From: Wielerella bovis
Lineage (GTDB): Bacteria > Pseudomonadota > Gammaproteobacteria > Burkholderiales > Neisseriaceae
Assembly: GCF_022354465.1 (NCBI RefSeq)
Contig: NZ_CP092361.1
Coordinates: forward strand, 1,860,001-1,924,000
DNA length: 64,000 bases
Direction: 5' to 3'
Below are positions 47,098-56,850 of the stretch, piece by piece; the stretch's first letter is position 1, and every line of letters begins with the position of its first letter. The notes under the pieces were generated by a model. The model had not been told where the DNA came from, ran no database searches, and saw only the letters and a list, made by a program, of their open reading frames with translations. The translations under genes were made by a program, and so were the position numbers.

Positions 47098-48255
47098 CTA
47101 TTTCATGCGTAATTTTTGCCACAGTGCAGTTGTTTGTTTTTTCGCCTCATCGGACATTTGTGGCATCACAAAACCCGCTGCCATATCTTCTGCTGTTGGG
47201 AAAATAGAACGCGTTGCCACCAATTCAGGATTCATTTTCTCACGTGCTGGCAAGCTCGCTGGTGCAAATGTTACCGCATTACCATTTTTTGCCGCAATTT
47301 CAGGGTCTAGCGTGTAGTTGATGTATTTGTGTGCATTGGCAACGTTTGCGGCATCTTTCGGAATCACCCAAGATTCCACCCAAAAGCCCATGCCTTTTGG
47401 TGTCAAAACTTCAATACCAACATTATTTTTGGCTTCTTCCGAACGCGCTTTTGCCAAATTCAAATCACCACCATTACCCGCAGTCAAACAAATATTGCCG
47501 TTAGCCAAATCATCAATATACGATGCTTTGAATTGCTTGATGTCGCCACGAATCCCTTGCAACACTTTTGCTGCTTCTTCAATATCTGCAGGATTAGTGC
47601 CTTTCGGGTCTTTACCGATGTAGTTCAACACAATCGGGAAGATTTCACTTGGCGAATCCCACAATACCACACCACATGATTTCAATTTGCTGGTGTATTC
47701 AGGTTTAAACAATAAATCCCAAGCATTTTCAGGCAGCTGTCCACCCAATAATTCTTTACCTTTTGCAGTAATCGCCAAAGTATTGGCACCAGAGAAATAA
47801 GGCACAGCATATTCAGTTGCTTGAGGGTCGGCCTCTTCCAATAATTTCAACAAAGCAGGGTCAATATTGGTGTAATTTGGAATCAAATCTTTGTTGATTT
47901 TCTGATAAGCACCTGATTTAATTTGACGTGGCAAGAATGCAATCCCTGGTACGCCCAAATCAAAACCAGATTTACCTGTCAGCATTTTCGCTTCTAATTG
48001 CTCATTGCTTTCATACAAGGTATAAGTCAAATTCAAATTGTTGGCTTTTTTGAAGTCCTCCACAGTGGATTCGTCCACATAGTTTGACCAGTTGTAAATA
48101 TTCAACGTGTCAGTTTGCGGCAAATTACTTGCAACCGCTGCTCCAGAGGCAGCTGTTGTACTTGTAGGCGCAGCTTTATCAGCGTTTTGGTTAGATTGAC
48201 CGCCACAGGCTGCCAGAGTCATCAGAATGATGGTGCTTAACAGGGTTTTTTTCAT
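47098..48255 (-). CDS. potF: Polyamine-binding lipoprotein, PotF/PotD family
   Basis: A protein of 385 residues with lipoprotein signal (MTLAACGG). The mature part opens DTLNIYNWSNYVDESTVEDF, then FDLGVPGIAFLPRQ, SWDL-like AWDLLFKPEY and GKDPKGTNPADIE. These match PotF of E. coli better than PotD. Role: periplasmic capture of putrescine or spermidine for ABC import; the importer genes are elsewhere. A single uptake sequence follows downstream. Confidence 0.9.
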   Translation of the reverse strand: MKKTLLSTIILMTLAACGGQSNQNADKAAPTSTTAASGAAVASNLPQTDTLNIYNWSNYVDESTVEDFKKANNLNLTYTLYESNEQLEAKMLTGKSGFDLGVPGIAFLPRQIKSGAYQKINKDLIPNYTNIDPALLKLLEEADPQATEYAVPYFSGANTLAITAKGKELLGGQLPENAWDLLFKPEYTSKLKSCGVVLWDSPSEIFPIVLNYIGKDPKGTNPADIEEAAKVLQGIRGDIKQFKASYIDDLANGNICLTAGNGGDLNLAKARSEEAKNNVGIEVLTPKGMGFWVESWVIPKDAANVANAHKYINYTLDPEIAAKNGNAVTFAPASLPAREKMNPELVATRSIFPTAEDMAAGFVMPQMSDEAKKQTTALWQKLRMK

Positions 48256-48735
48256 TATCTTATCTTCTCGTTAGGAGTTGTTAAAAAAGGAATGGGCATT
48301 GTAAAGTCCCTGTTTTTAAAATGCAATATGCTTATTCATTTTTATGATGAATTTAGAGGTTAATAACAGCATAGTTAGGTTAGACACAATATTTGTTTTG
48401 CAGATAACAAGCTCAATGCATGATACCCCCTTCAGGCTGCCTATTTATGCTAGAAGCTAAATGACAGCCTAAAAACATAATATAAAAATAATACGGTAAA
48501 CAATAAAATAGCGATAAAAGTAAACTATTAAAATCATGGGCGCACATTTTAAAGTTATGAGTTCCATCTTCAATAAAGCATTACCTATTAACACCTAATT
48601 TCACAACATAAATTAGCCATTTCTCCAAAAAAATCCCTATGAAAAGAATTACCATTTACCTCTGTATATTCCTTGAATAAATAGGTTAAAACAGGTAAAC
48701 TGCCAGCCTTAATTGAATAAAACAATCATATCCAT
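48256..48735. other. Intergenic upstream of minC
   Basis: About 480 bp, AT-rich, with two partial uptake sequences (48433; 48462). It must carry promoters for potF (minus) and minC (plus). No ORF, repeat or RNA structure stands out. Confidence 0.5.
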
Positions 48736-49776
48736 ATGAAACCTGCTTTTGATTTAAAATCTGCACGCTTGCGTGTAGAAGCACTCACTGTGCGATTAAG
48801 CACAACAGACAGTGAAGCCATAGCGGCACTTCTTGCAGAAAAACAAGAACAATATCAAATCTTTACATCTATGCCTTTTATTTTAGATGCCAGCCATTTA
48901 TCTTCTAGTAATCATTTGGATTTGGAGAAAATTGTGGCAATCTTTGCGGCACAGCAGTTGCGTGTCGTGGCATTACGCCACAATGAACATGATTGGTCGG
49001 ATAAAGCCAAACAAGCAGGATTAATGTGGCTATCATCGGAAAAACATGAACATACTATCTCATCTGAACATCACGATGAAGCTGCTGATTTAGCTGAACA
49101 TGATGCAGCTGTCGCGCTTTCACAACAAAATGATGTAACGCAGCCTGAAAACGCATCATGCGAAGAAAATACCGATATTCAGGCTGCATCTTCTGATAAT
49201 GAAAATAATGAATCCGAAGAGCAGCCTGAAAACATAAAATCTGAAGAAAATACGGATATTCAAACCACATCTTCTGATAACGAAAACAATGAATCTGAAG
49301 AGCAGCCTGAAAACGCAGAATCTGAAGAAACCGCCAATATCCAAACTGTATCTTCTGATAATGAAAACAATGAATCTGAAGAGCAGCCTGAAAACGCCGA
49401 AACTGAAACTGAACCTGAATTAGAATTAACTGCACGTCCCACAATGGTCATTAATCACCCAGTGCGTACTGGTCAGCAAATCTACGCACAAAAATCCGAT
49501 TTATTGGTGTTGGGCATAGTTAGCGAGGGTGCGGAATTGATTGCAGATGGTAATATTTATGTTTACGCACCAATGCGTGGACGTGCATTAGCAGGCGAAT
49601 CAGGCGATAAAAATGCGCGGATTTTCATTCAATCTATGCAAGCAGAGTTGGTTTCTATCGCGGGAATATATCGTGTATTTGAACAAAATCTGCCACCACA
49701 TTTGCACAAACATGCGGTACGGATTGAATTGCAAGAAGATGACCGTTTAGCGATTTCAGCGATTAATACGCAATAA
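48736..49776 (+). CDS. minC: Septum-site protein MinC with expanded repeat linker
   Basis: A division inhibitor that keeps FtsZ rings from the cell ends. The N-terminal domain (about 1-105) and C-terminal beta-helix domain (RTGQQIYAQKSDLLVLGIVS, about 235-315) are normal. The linker between is extended to about 130 acidic residues containing three 27-residue repeats (SSDNENNESEEQPEN type). The total is 346 residues compared with about 230-240 in most species. The minD gene follows after 139 bp. Confidence 0.93.
   Translation: MKPAFDLKSARLRVEALTVRLSTTDSEAIAALLAEKQEQYQIFTSMPFILDASHLSSSNHLDLEKIVAIFAAQQLRVVALRHNEHDWSDKAKQAGLMWLSSEKHEHTISSEHHDEAADLAEHDAAVALSQQNDVTQPENASCEENTDIQAASSDNENNESEEQPENIKSEENTDIQTTSSDNENNESEEQPENAESEETANIQTVSSDNENNESEEQPENAETETEPELELTARPTMVINHPVRTGQQIYAQKSDLLVLGIVSEGAELIADGNIYVYAPMRGRALAGESGDKNARIFIQSMQAELVSIAGIYRVFEQNLPPHLHKHAVRIELQEDDRLAISAINTQ
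49140..49382 (+). repeat. Three 81-bp tandem repeats in minC
   Basis: Units start at 49140, 49221 and 49302, with another unit-start core at 49383. Each start bears GCAGCCTGAAAA, the uptake-sequence core. The unit encodes 27 residues. Confidence 0.9.
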
Positions 49777-49915
49777 TTAGGTAGTCTGAAAAGAATTTAA
49801 AATAAGGTATAGCTAATTTGTATCAAAATACTGTTTCAAATATGCTTATTTTAGATTTATCTATTTTCAGGCAGCCTGAAAAAACAATTAACTCAACAAG
49901 AAAGTGTAAACAACA

Positions 49916-50728
49916 ATGGCAAAAATTATTGTAGTAACATCAGGTAAAGGTGGCGTTGGTAAAACCACCACATCAGCAAGCATTGCAACAGGTATTGCGT
50001 TACGCGGTCATAAAACAGCCGTGATTGACTTTGATGTGGGCTTGCGTAACTTGGATTTGATTATGGGTTGCGAACGCCGCGTGGTTTATGATTTAGTCAA
50101 TGTCATTCAAGGCGAAGCAACTTTGAATCAAGCCTTGATTAAAGACAAACATTGCGAAAATTTGTTTATTTTGCCCGCTTCTCAAACGCGCGATAAAGAT
50201 GCTTTGACCAAAGAAGGCGTGGCGCGTGTTTTGAGTGGCTTGATTAAAGAATTGGGTTTTGAATACATTATTTGCGACTCGCCAGCAGGGATTGAAACAG
50301 GTGCGTTAATGGCATTGTATTTTGCCGATGAAGCGATTGTTACCACCAACCCAGAAGTTTCTTCCGTGCGCGACTCTGACCGTATTTTAGGAATTTTGCA
50401 AAGTAAATCACGCAAAGCTGAAAAAGGTGAGCAAGTCAAAGAACATTTGCTGATTACTCGCTATTCACCCGAGCGTGTGGAAAAAGGCGAAATGTTGTCG
50501 GTTGATGATATTAAAGACATCTTGCGTATTCCATTGATTGGTGTGATTCCTGAATCGCAAAATGTATTGCAAGCATCAAATGCTGGCGAACCCGTAATTC
50601 ACCAAAGTGATGCCGTTGCAGCACAAGCATATGAAGACGTAGTAGCCCGTTTATTAGGGGAAAATCGCCCTATTCGTTTCTTGGAAGTGGAGAAAAAAGG
50701 TTTCTTCCAAAAATTGTTTGGAGGCTAA
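49916..50728 (+). CDS. minD: Septum-site ATPase MinD
   Basis: A deviant Walker-A ATPase of 270 residues (SGKGGVGKTT, 10-19) that carries MinC to the membrane and oscillates with MinE. Conserved IVVTSGKGGVG start, DFDVGLRNLD and PAGIE segments. A C-terminal amphipathic membrane-binding helix ends KKGFFQKLFGG. An overlapping pair of uptake sequences lies just upstream. Confidence 0.98.
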   Translation: MAKIIVVTSGKGGVGKTTTSASIATGIALRGHKTAVIDFDVGLRNLDLIMGCERRVVYDLVNVIQGEATLNQALIKDKHCENLFILPASQTRDKDALTKEGVARVLSGLIKELGFEYIICDSPAGIETGALMALYFADEAIVTTNPEVSSVRDSDRILGILQSKSRKAEKGEQVKEHLLITRYSPERVEKGEMLSVDDIKDILRIPLIGVIPESQNVLQASNAGEPVIHQSDAVAAQAYEDVVARLLGENRPIRFLEVEKKGFFQKLFGG

Positions 50729-50731
50729 ATC

Positions 50732-51043
50732 ATGTCTTTAATTGATAAATTATTTGGCAAAAAACAAACAACTGCTAATTTAGCACGCGACCGTTTGCAA
50801 ATTATCATCACGCAAGAACGCGCCAATCGTGATGCAGAAAACAGTACGCCCGATTATTTGCCGACTTTGCAAAAAGAATTGCTGGAAGTGCTGTCTAAAT
50901 ATGTGAAAATTGAGTTAGATGACATCAATATTTCCCATGAAAAACAAGATGGCGTGGATATGTTGGCATTAAATATCACGCTGCCTGAAAATAAGGTAAC
51001 AGGAACATCTAAACAGCCTGAATCCGCTAAAAAAGGGAGATAA
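50732..51043 (+). CDS. minE: Cell division topological factor MinE
   Basis: A protein of 103 residues that stimulates the MinD ATPase and removes it from midcell. Starts [20 protein letters not shown], the membrane/MinD-binding part, then a topological-specificity domain. Its ribosome site GGAGG overlaps the minD end, 3-bp gap. The C-terminal 15 residues are extra and include QPES from an uptake core. Confidence 0.96.
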   Translation: MSLIDKLFGKKQTTANLARDRLQIIITQERANRDAENSTPDYLPTLQKELLEVLSKYVKIELDDINISHEKQDGVDMLALNITLPENKVTGTSKQPESAKKGR

Positions 51044-51045
51044 TC

Positions 51046-51969
51046 ATGACTTTAACTGAGTTACGCTACATTGTGGCAGTGGCGCAGGAAAAACATTTTG
51101 GTCGTGCTGCACAACGTTGCCATGTTAGCCAACCAACTCTTTCTATTGCCATTAAAAAATTGGAAGAAGAATTGGGTTTATCACTATTTGACCGCAGCAG
51201 CAATGAAGTGATTACGACTGAATCTGGTACACGCATTGTGTCGCAAGCACGGCGTGTATTGGAAGAAGTAGAAGTCATTCGCCATTTGGCAAATGAGGAA
51301 CAAAACCAACTGGAAGGTACATTTAAACTAGGTTTAATTTTTACCGTTGCACCTTATTTATTGCCCAAATTAATCGTAGCTTTGCGTGATGTTGCGCCTA
51401 AAATGCCATTAATTTTAGAAGAAAATTATACGCATGCGCTAACTGAATCACTCAAACGTGCCGAAGTGGATGCAATTATTGTTGCCGAACCTTATTCAGA
51501 ATCGGGTGTAGAAACTATCCCATTGTATGATGAGCCATTCTTTGTGATTGTCCCCAAAGGACACAAATTTGAAGAATTGGATGCCGTTTCTACCGCAGAT
51601 TTGGCAGAAGAAAATGTCTTGCTGCTGACCGAAGGCAACTGTATGCGCGACCAAATTTTGGGCTCATGCAGCGAGTTAGCAGCCAAACAGCGCGTAGCAG
51701 GTTTGGCAAGCACCTTGCAAGGCAGTTCATTAAACACCATTCGCCACATGGTTGCTAGTGGTTTAGGTATCAGTATTTTGCCATCAACTGCATTAACCGA
51801 TAACGACCATATGTTGTTCTCTATCGTTCCATTTGAAATGCCTGTACCCAGCCGTCGCGTTTTATTAGCATATCGCCGTAACTTTGTACGCCCACAAGCC
51901 TTAACTGCAATCAAGCAAGCAATTATGGCAGCACATTTAGCAGGTGTATCGTTTATTGAACCTGTTTAA
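51046..51969 (+). CDS. oxyR: Hydrogen-peroxide regulator OxyR
   Basis: A LysR-type regulator of 307 residues. HTH at about 2-60 (MTLTELRYIVAVAQEKHFGR). The redox cysteines are Cys199 and Cys208 (GNCMRDQILGSC), eight residues apart as in E. coli OxyR. It follows minE by 2 bp with the ribosome site GGGAG inside minE, so it is co-translated with the min genes, as known from Neisseria. Confidence 0.95.
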   Translation: MTLTELRYIVAVAQEKHFGRAAQRCHVSQPTLSIAIKKLEEELGLSLFDRSSNEVITTESGTRIVSQARRVLEEVEVIRHLANEEQNQLEGTFKLGLIFTVAPYLLPKLIVALRDVAPKMPLILEENYTHALTESLKRAEVDAIIVAEPYSESGVETIPLYDEPFFVIVPKGHKFEELDAVSTADLAEENVLLLTEGNCMRDQILGSCSELAAKQRVAGLASTLQGSSLNTIRHMVASGLGISILPSTALTDNDHMLFSIVPFEMPVPSRRVLLAYRRNFVRPQALTAIKQAIMAAHLAGVSFIEPV

Positions 51970-51996
51970 TTTGGCAAAATATAGGGACTAAAAATT

Positions 51997-52026
51997 AAGG
52001 CAGCCTGAAAATTTTCAGGCTGCCTT
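51997..52026. terminator. Terminator from paired uptake sequences
   Basis: AAGGCAGCCTGAAAA and its complement adjoin directly, between convergent oxyR and HAD phosphatase genes. Confidence 0.75.
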
Positions 52027-52037
52027 TCATATTGATT

Positions 52038-52706
52038 TTACATAAAATTCAATACCACCCATCCTCGTTTTTTTGCATGAGCCAATAATTCAGCATCAGG
52101 ATTAACAGCAACCGCTTCATCCACTGCTTCCAACAACGGCAAATCATTATGCGAATCACTGTAAAAATATGTTTTACTATAATCAGCCAAAGTTTCGCCA
52201 CGCGCCATTAACCATTCATCCAAGCGTGTAATTTTACCGCCTTGCAAACTCGGCACACCCACCACTTTTCCCGTAAAATAGCCATCAGCATCCACTTCCA
52301 ACTGAGTTCCAATAATATTGGTAATGCCAAACAAATGACAAATTGGCGTAATCACAAATTCATTGGTAGACGAAATCACCAATAGCTCATCACCCGCCTC
52401 GCGGTGTCCACGCACCAACATTTGCGCCATATTGCTGATATGCGGTTTAATGTGTGTTTCCACAAATTCACGATGCAATTCATCCAGTTGTGTACGATTT
52501 AAATGTCGAATTGGCTCAATTTCAAACGCCACAAAATCTTCAATTTTCAGGCAACCATTCAAATAATCTTGATAAAATTGTTCATTTTTCGCAGCCGCTT
52601 CTTCTGCATCCAACAAACCTTTTTCAATTAAAAATTTAGGAAATTCATTATCACTATCGATGTTGATAAGCGTGTGGTCAAGGTCAAAAATAGCAAGATT
52701 TTTCAT
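52038..52706 (-). CDS. HAD-IB phosphatase (SerB-like)
   Basis: A protein of 222 residues with HAD motifs DLDHT (8-12), VISSTN (about 110), Lys in GGKITRL and YSDSHNDLPLLE (about 182). The cap and length fit the HAD-IB group related to phosphoserine phosphatase, with substrate unknown. Its start overlaps the hda stop (4 bp), so both are co-translated. Confidence 0.9.
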   Translation of the reverse strand: MKNLAIFDLDHTLINIDSDNEFPKFLIEKGLLDAEEAAAKNEQFYQDYLNGCLKIEDFVAFEIEPIRHLNRTQLDELHREFVETHIKPHISNMAQMLVRGHREAGDELLVISSTNEFVITPICHLFGITNIIGTQLEVDADGYFTGKVVGVPSLQGGKITRLDEWLMARGETLADYSKTYFYSDSHNDLPLLEAVDEAVAVNPDAELLAHAKKRGWVVLNFM

Positions 52707-53383
52707 GATTGTTCCTGTTGTTTGAGTAAACGGCGTAAAAGCGGCAAAGTAATGGGCTTGCCTTGTGTAATAGAATAATTAGCTAAATCATTGAACATAC
52801 TGATTAAACTATTCAAATCTTGTCGCCAATGGTCAAGCAGATACTGATAAATCATCGGGTCAATGTTGAGTTGCCTTGCTTTTGCCATATTGCTCAACGC
52901 ATCAATTTTTTCTTGTTTACTCAATGATTTAACTTCGTATGCCAAGCAATATCCCATTCGGGTACGCAAATCTTCACGCAACTGTAATTTAGCAGGTGCA
53001 ACATCGGCAGAAAGCAATAAATGTCCTTTATGACTATTGCGGAATTGATTGAATATATAGAATAAAACTGCTTGTTCGTTTGCGTTGAGCTTTTCCACTT
53101 GGTCAATTGCCACAAAATCAGCATCTGCGGCGGCATCAGTTAGCGTGGTATGACCCACATCAATATAAACCGCCGTTTGCCCTGCTTGCAACGCCTGCCC
53201 AACCCACGCTTGCAAAATATGGCTTTTACCTGAACCCTGTTCGCCCCAAATATACAAAAACTGGTCATGTTCTTGTTGCAAATAATAAATCAGCTCGGCA
53301 TTGGCTGTGCCAAGCAATTTATCAAATGTGGGGTAAGCAGGTTCATCAAAATCAAAGGCTTGCTGGTTCACGGCTTGGGTCAA
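52703..53383 (-). CDS. hda: DnaA regulatory inactivator Hda
   Basis: An AAA+ protein of 226 residues, homologous to DnaA domain III, which with the beta clamp makes DnaA hydrolyse ATP after initiation. An early clamp-binding motif QQAFDF (7-12) is visible, and Walker A GEQGSGKSH near 47-55. It overlaps the phosphatase gene. Confidence 0.92.
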   Translation of the reverse strand: MTQAVNQQAFDFDEPAYPTFDKLLGTANAELIYYLQQEHDQFLYIWGEQGSGKSHILQAWVGQALQAGQTAVYIDVGHTTLTDAAADADFVAIDQVEKLNANEQAVLFYIFNQFRNSHKGHLLLSADVAPAKLQLREDLRTRMGYCLAYEVKSLSKQEKIDALSNMAKARQLNIDPMIYQYLLDHWRQDLNSLISMFNDLANYSITQGKPITLPLLRRLLKQQEQS

Positions 53384-53699
53384 ATAGATTTAAAGTTGAT
53401 AAGAATTGTAATGTTTGGGTGGGGAATTGTCTAGCTTTGTTCAGGCAGCCAAAGTTTTTAAAATGCTTGCCTATCCTTATTGAAATTATTATAACCTATT
53501 GAATTTAATAATTAATATAATTAACACTGTTGTAAATCTTTAGGCCGGTTTTTAATTCTTGGTTTCGCAGGAAATCTATTATGTATTTCAATTCAGAATT
53601 GGCAAAATTTCAAATAGTCGGTATTTTCAGGTTACTGCATTGACAAATTAGTTGTAGTATTTTATATTTTCACAAAAAATAACAAAACTTAACTAAATT
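53384..53699. other. Intergenic, AT-rich, no gene seen
   Basis: About 315 bp between divergent hda and pxpB with one degenerate uptake sequence near 53442. No strong promoter, repeat or structure identified. Confidence 0.45.
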
Positions 53700-54344
53700 A
53701 TGATAGAAATTAACAATATTAGCGAGAATGCCTTGTGTTGCACTTTGCCGCCGCCTGCCGAATTGTCCAAACAACAACGATGGTGGGCATTTGCCGATTC
53801 GCTGCAAGCATTACCCGAGATTGCCGAAGTGGTGGTTGGTATGAATAACGTTACCGCTTTTACCCACTACGGCACCGATTTAATAACGCTTTCAGGCAGC
53901 CTGAAAGAAATTTGGGAGCGGACTCAAGCAGGTCATCATCAGGGACGACATGTTGATATCCCTGTGGTGTATGGTGGCGAATTTGGCGAAGATTTGGCAG
54001 AAGTTGCCGCTTTTCACGGTATTACTACTGCTGAAGTGATTGCTCGCCACACTGCGCCTACTTACACCGTATTTATGATGGGTTTCCAGCCTGGTTTTCC
54101 CTATTTGGGAGGATTGCCTGAAAACTTACACACACCACGCCGTGCCGTGCCGCGTGCGTCTGTGCCTGCAGGTTCGGTAGGCATTGGCGGTGCACAAACA
54201 GGCATGTATCCGTTTGCTTCGCCAGGCGGTTGGCAGATTATCGGGCGCACTTTTGCACCACTGTTTCAGGCTGCCGCCATGCCGCCAACTCTATTGAATG
54301 CAGGCGATACAGTACGTTTTGTAGTGGAACGGATTGAAAAATAA
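53700..54344 (+). CDS. pxpB: 5-oxoprolinase subunit PxpB (KipI-like)
   Basis: A protein of 214 residues, AHS1/KipI family, one of two cyclophilin-like subunits of ATP-dependent 5-oxoprolinase, which opens pyroglutamate to glutamate. Motifs IPVVYGGEFGEDLAEVAA and FMMGFQPGFPYLGGLP are intact, with IGGAQTGMYPFASPGGWQI near the end. Followed by pxpC and pxpA in one direction. Confidence 0.93.
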   Translation: MIEINNISENALCCTLPPPAELSKQQRWWAFADSLQALPEIAEVVVGMNNVTAFTHYGTDLITLSGSLKEIWERTQAGHHQGRHVDIPVVYGGEFGEDLAEVAAFHGITTAEVIARHTAPTYTVFMMGFQPGFPYLGGLPENLHTPRRAVPRASVPAGSVGIGGAQTGMYPFASPGGWQIIGRTFAPLFQAAAMPPTLLNAGDTVRFVVERIEK

Positions 54345-54492
54345 GTATGTTCGGCACATGCTGACCGAACAGCGGATAATGGATTACAGCCTGAAATATT
54401 TATCCGCCGCAACGTGGGCAACAATTTGCCCACATATTTTTTAGTACAACCAATCGGCTTTTTCAGGCAGCCTGAAAAAAAGGACTTGCATT

Positions 54493-55419
54493 ATGTTAGA
54501 AATACTTGAATGCGCTACATTGGCGAGCGTACAGGATTTAGGACGCTACGGTTTACGCCGACTCGGCATCGGACACGCAGGTGCGATGGATACACTCGCG
54601 CTCAAAGCAGGTAACTTGTTGCTGCAAAACGAAGAAAATGCTGCCGCCATTGAAGTTGCGCTCGGTTCAATCAGCATGCGCTTTGAACGTGATACACCGT
54701 TTTGTCTCACAGGCGCGGTATATCAGGCAGATTTGGACGGCGAAAGCGTGCATTCCTATTGGCGCTACACCGCCCGTGCAGGGCAAACCCTGCGCTTGAT
54801 ACGCGCTGTGCACGGCATGTATGGTTATGTTTGTGTTCATGGTGGTTTGGATGTTGCCGAAGTATTGGGCGCACGCAGCACCGATTTAAAAGCCGCATTC
54901 GGTGGACACCAAGGACGGAACCTGAAAGCAGGCGACCGCATCGCTTTGGGCGGCAGTGCGTGTGAAATGCAGCGCATTGGCATTGCCCCCATTCCGTTTA
55001 CCAACCGCATTCATGCGCTGCCATCGTCCGAATACACCGCATTTACGCGCAATGCACATTACCGCTTCTGGCAAAACCCATGGACGCTACAAAGCGACAG
55101 CAACCGCATGGGCTACCGTTTTGGCGGTAGTGTACTGAACAAGGTTAAAGAAATAGAAATGTTGTCGCACGCTGTGCAGTTTGGCACGGTGCAAGTACCG
55201 CCAAGCGGTCAGCCGATTGTATTGATGGCAGACACGCAAACCACGGGCGGTTATCCGAAAATAGCGACTGTGGTGGCGGCAGATTTGGGGCATTTGGCGC
55301 AAATCCGTTTTGGTAGCAAGGTGTTTTTTCAGATTGCCACACCACAGGAAGCAGCTAAATTGAAACGGCACAATGAAGCGTATTTGCATCAAATTGGAGT
55401 GATTGCAAAGAAAAAATGA
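54493..55419 (+). CDS. pxpC: 5-oxoprolinase subunit PxpC (KipA-like)
   Basis: A protein of 308 residues, AHS2/KipA family, partner of PxpB. Typical early segment ATLASVQDLGRYGLRRLGIG and later SDSNRMGYRFGG and LMADTQTTGGYPKIATV. AAGGA lies about 8 nt before ATG. Intact, 148 bp after pxpB. Confidence 0.93.
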   Translation: MLEILECATLASVQDLGRYGLRRLGIGHAGAMDTLALKAGNLLLQNEENAAAIEVALGSISMRFERDTPFCLTGAVYQADLDGESVHSYWRYTARAGQTLRLIRAVHGMYGYVCVHGGLDVAEVLGARSTDLKAAFGGHQGRNLKAGDRIALGGSACEMQRIGIAPIPFTNRIHALPSSEYTAFTRNAHYRFWQNPWTLQSDSNRMGYRFGGSVLNKVKEIEMLSHAVQFGTVQVPPSGQPIVLMADTQTTGGYPKIATVVAADLGHLAQIRFGSKVFFQIATPQEAAKLKRHNEAYLHQIGVIAKKK

Positions 55420-55470
55420 ACTTTCAGGCAGCCTGAAAAAAAATAAAATGATTCAAAAGGATAAATAAAA

Positions 55471-56208
55471 ATGCAAGTAGATTTAAATGCCGATTTAGCC
55501 GAAGCCTGTGGCGTGGACGAAGCCTTATTGCAACGCGTAACGTCCGCGAACATTTGTTGTGGCATACACGCAGGTGGCGCAGAACACATCGCACAAGCCC
55601 TTGTTTGGGCAAAAGAAAATGGCGTTCGTGTGGGCGCACACCCCAGTTTCCCCGACCGCGAAAATTTCGGCAGAAAAAACATGGATTTGCCAGCAAACGA
55701 ATTACGCGCTTGGCTTTTGTATCAACTGGGCGCGGTGCAAACTTTGTGCGACCATTTTGGCGTGGAAATGGCGTATGTGAAACCGCATGGCGCATTGTAC
55801 AACCAATCGGCACAAGACATTGATTTGGCAAATTTAATCGCGCAAACCATACGCGAATTTAACCCCAAATTGAAATTGATGGGGCTTTCAGGCAGCCTGC
55901 ACATTCAGGCAGCACAAAACGCAGGTTTGGGTGTGATTTCCGAAGTGTTTGCCGACAGACGTTATTTGCCAGACGGTTCGCTGGTGCCACGTTCGCGCCC
56001 CGATGCGACCGTGTCCAGCGATGATGAAGCGGTGGAGCAAGTGTTGCAAATGGTGCGAGATGGCTCGGTTACGGCTGTGGACGGCAGTCGCGTGGCGGTG
56101 CAAACCGACAGCATTTGTTTGCATGGCGATGGGGCGCACGCGCTTGAATTTGCCGATAAAATTCGCAAGGCTTTGGCGGATAATGGGATAAAAATTCAGG
56201 CAGCCTGA
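55471..56208 (+). CDS. pxpA: 5-oxoprolinase subunit PxpA (LamB/YcsF)
   Basis: A protein of 245 residues, LamB/YcsF family, ring-opening subunit of 5-oxoprolinase. Opens [14 protein letters not shown], then [12 protein letters not shown] and [14 protein letters not shown]. Conserved [10 protein letters not shown]-terminal residues IQAA come from an uptake sequence at the stop. Completes the PxpABC enzyme. Confidence 0.95.
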   Translation: MQVDLNADLAEACGVDEALLQRVTSANICCGIHAGGAEHIAQALVWAKENGVRVGAHPSFPDRENFGRKNMDLPANELRAWLLYQLGAVQTLCDHFGVEMAYVKPHGALYNQSAQDIDLANLIAQTIREFNPKLKLMGLSGSLHIQAAQNAGLGVISEVFADRRYLPDGSLVPRSRPDATVSSDDEAVEQVLQMVRDGSVTAVDGSRVAVQTDSICLHGDGAHALEFADKIRKALADNGIKIQAA

Positions 56209-56241
56209 AAAATTCAGAAAACATTTTAATCAAGGAAAAAC

Positions 56242-56721
56242 ATGTCATCAATCAATGGTTTTGGCACAAGATTTTACGGTGAATGTGATTATCAAAGTGA
56301 TGGTTCATACACCTCAACTTATTGGATAATATTGGCATTTATCCCAGTTATCCCTTTATACAGCGCACGCATTTTGCACAAAGAAGGCACTCGCTATCAA
56401 TATGAAAAAATACCAATTGACTGGCAACAAGTTTTCCGAATTTGGGCATTTATCGTGGCATTGGCAAGCGGCTATTTGATGTGTGTCATGTGGATAAATC
56501 AAGCACAAATCAGCGAAGAAATTCGCATGTTAATTTTGATTGCCTATCCCGTCATCATGTTATTGCTACCCAGTTTTTTGCGTTACCAAGCTAAAAAATG
56601 CATTGTATTTCAACCCCATGTGCAATTATTGCCCGCCATTTCAAAGAAAACCATTTTTCTGGTGGTGCTGTTAATCATTTGCGTGGCATTGTTGCAAGTG
56701 TATTTACAAATGGAAAATTGA
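56242..56721 (+). CDS. Membrane protein of unknown function, 159 aa
   Basis: Three to four hydrophobic segments (about 21-40, 66-84, 92-108, 133-153), with a soluble first 20 residues that include GFGTRFYGECDY. AAGGA lies about 7 nt before ATG. It stands between pxpA and the NRAMP-like gene; a part in pyroglutamate uptake is possible but unsupported. No family recognised. Confidence 0.7.
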   Translation: MSSINGFGTRFYGECDYQSDGSYTSTYWIILAFIPVIPLYSARILHKEGTRYQYEKIPIDWQQVFRIWAFIVALASGYLMCVMWINQAQISEEIRMLILIAYPVIMLLLPSFLRYQAKKCIVFQPHVQLLPAISKKTIFLVVLLIICVALLQVYLQMEN

Positions 56722-56850
56722 TTTTCAGGCAGCCTGAAACCATTTTTTAAGCAGAAACAGAACGAGCGAAGTTTTAATATGGCGCGTTAGCGACATGGGC
56801 TCATCCAAAAAGATTTTTATTTTTAACCACTTATCAGGAGTGTAAAAATC

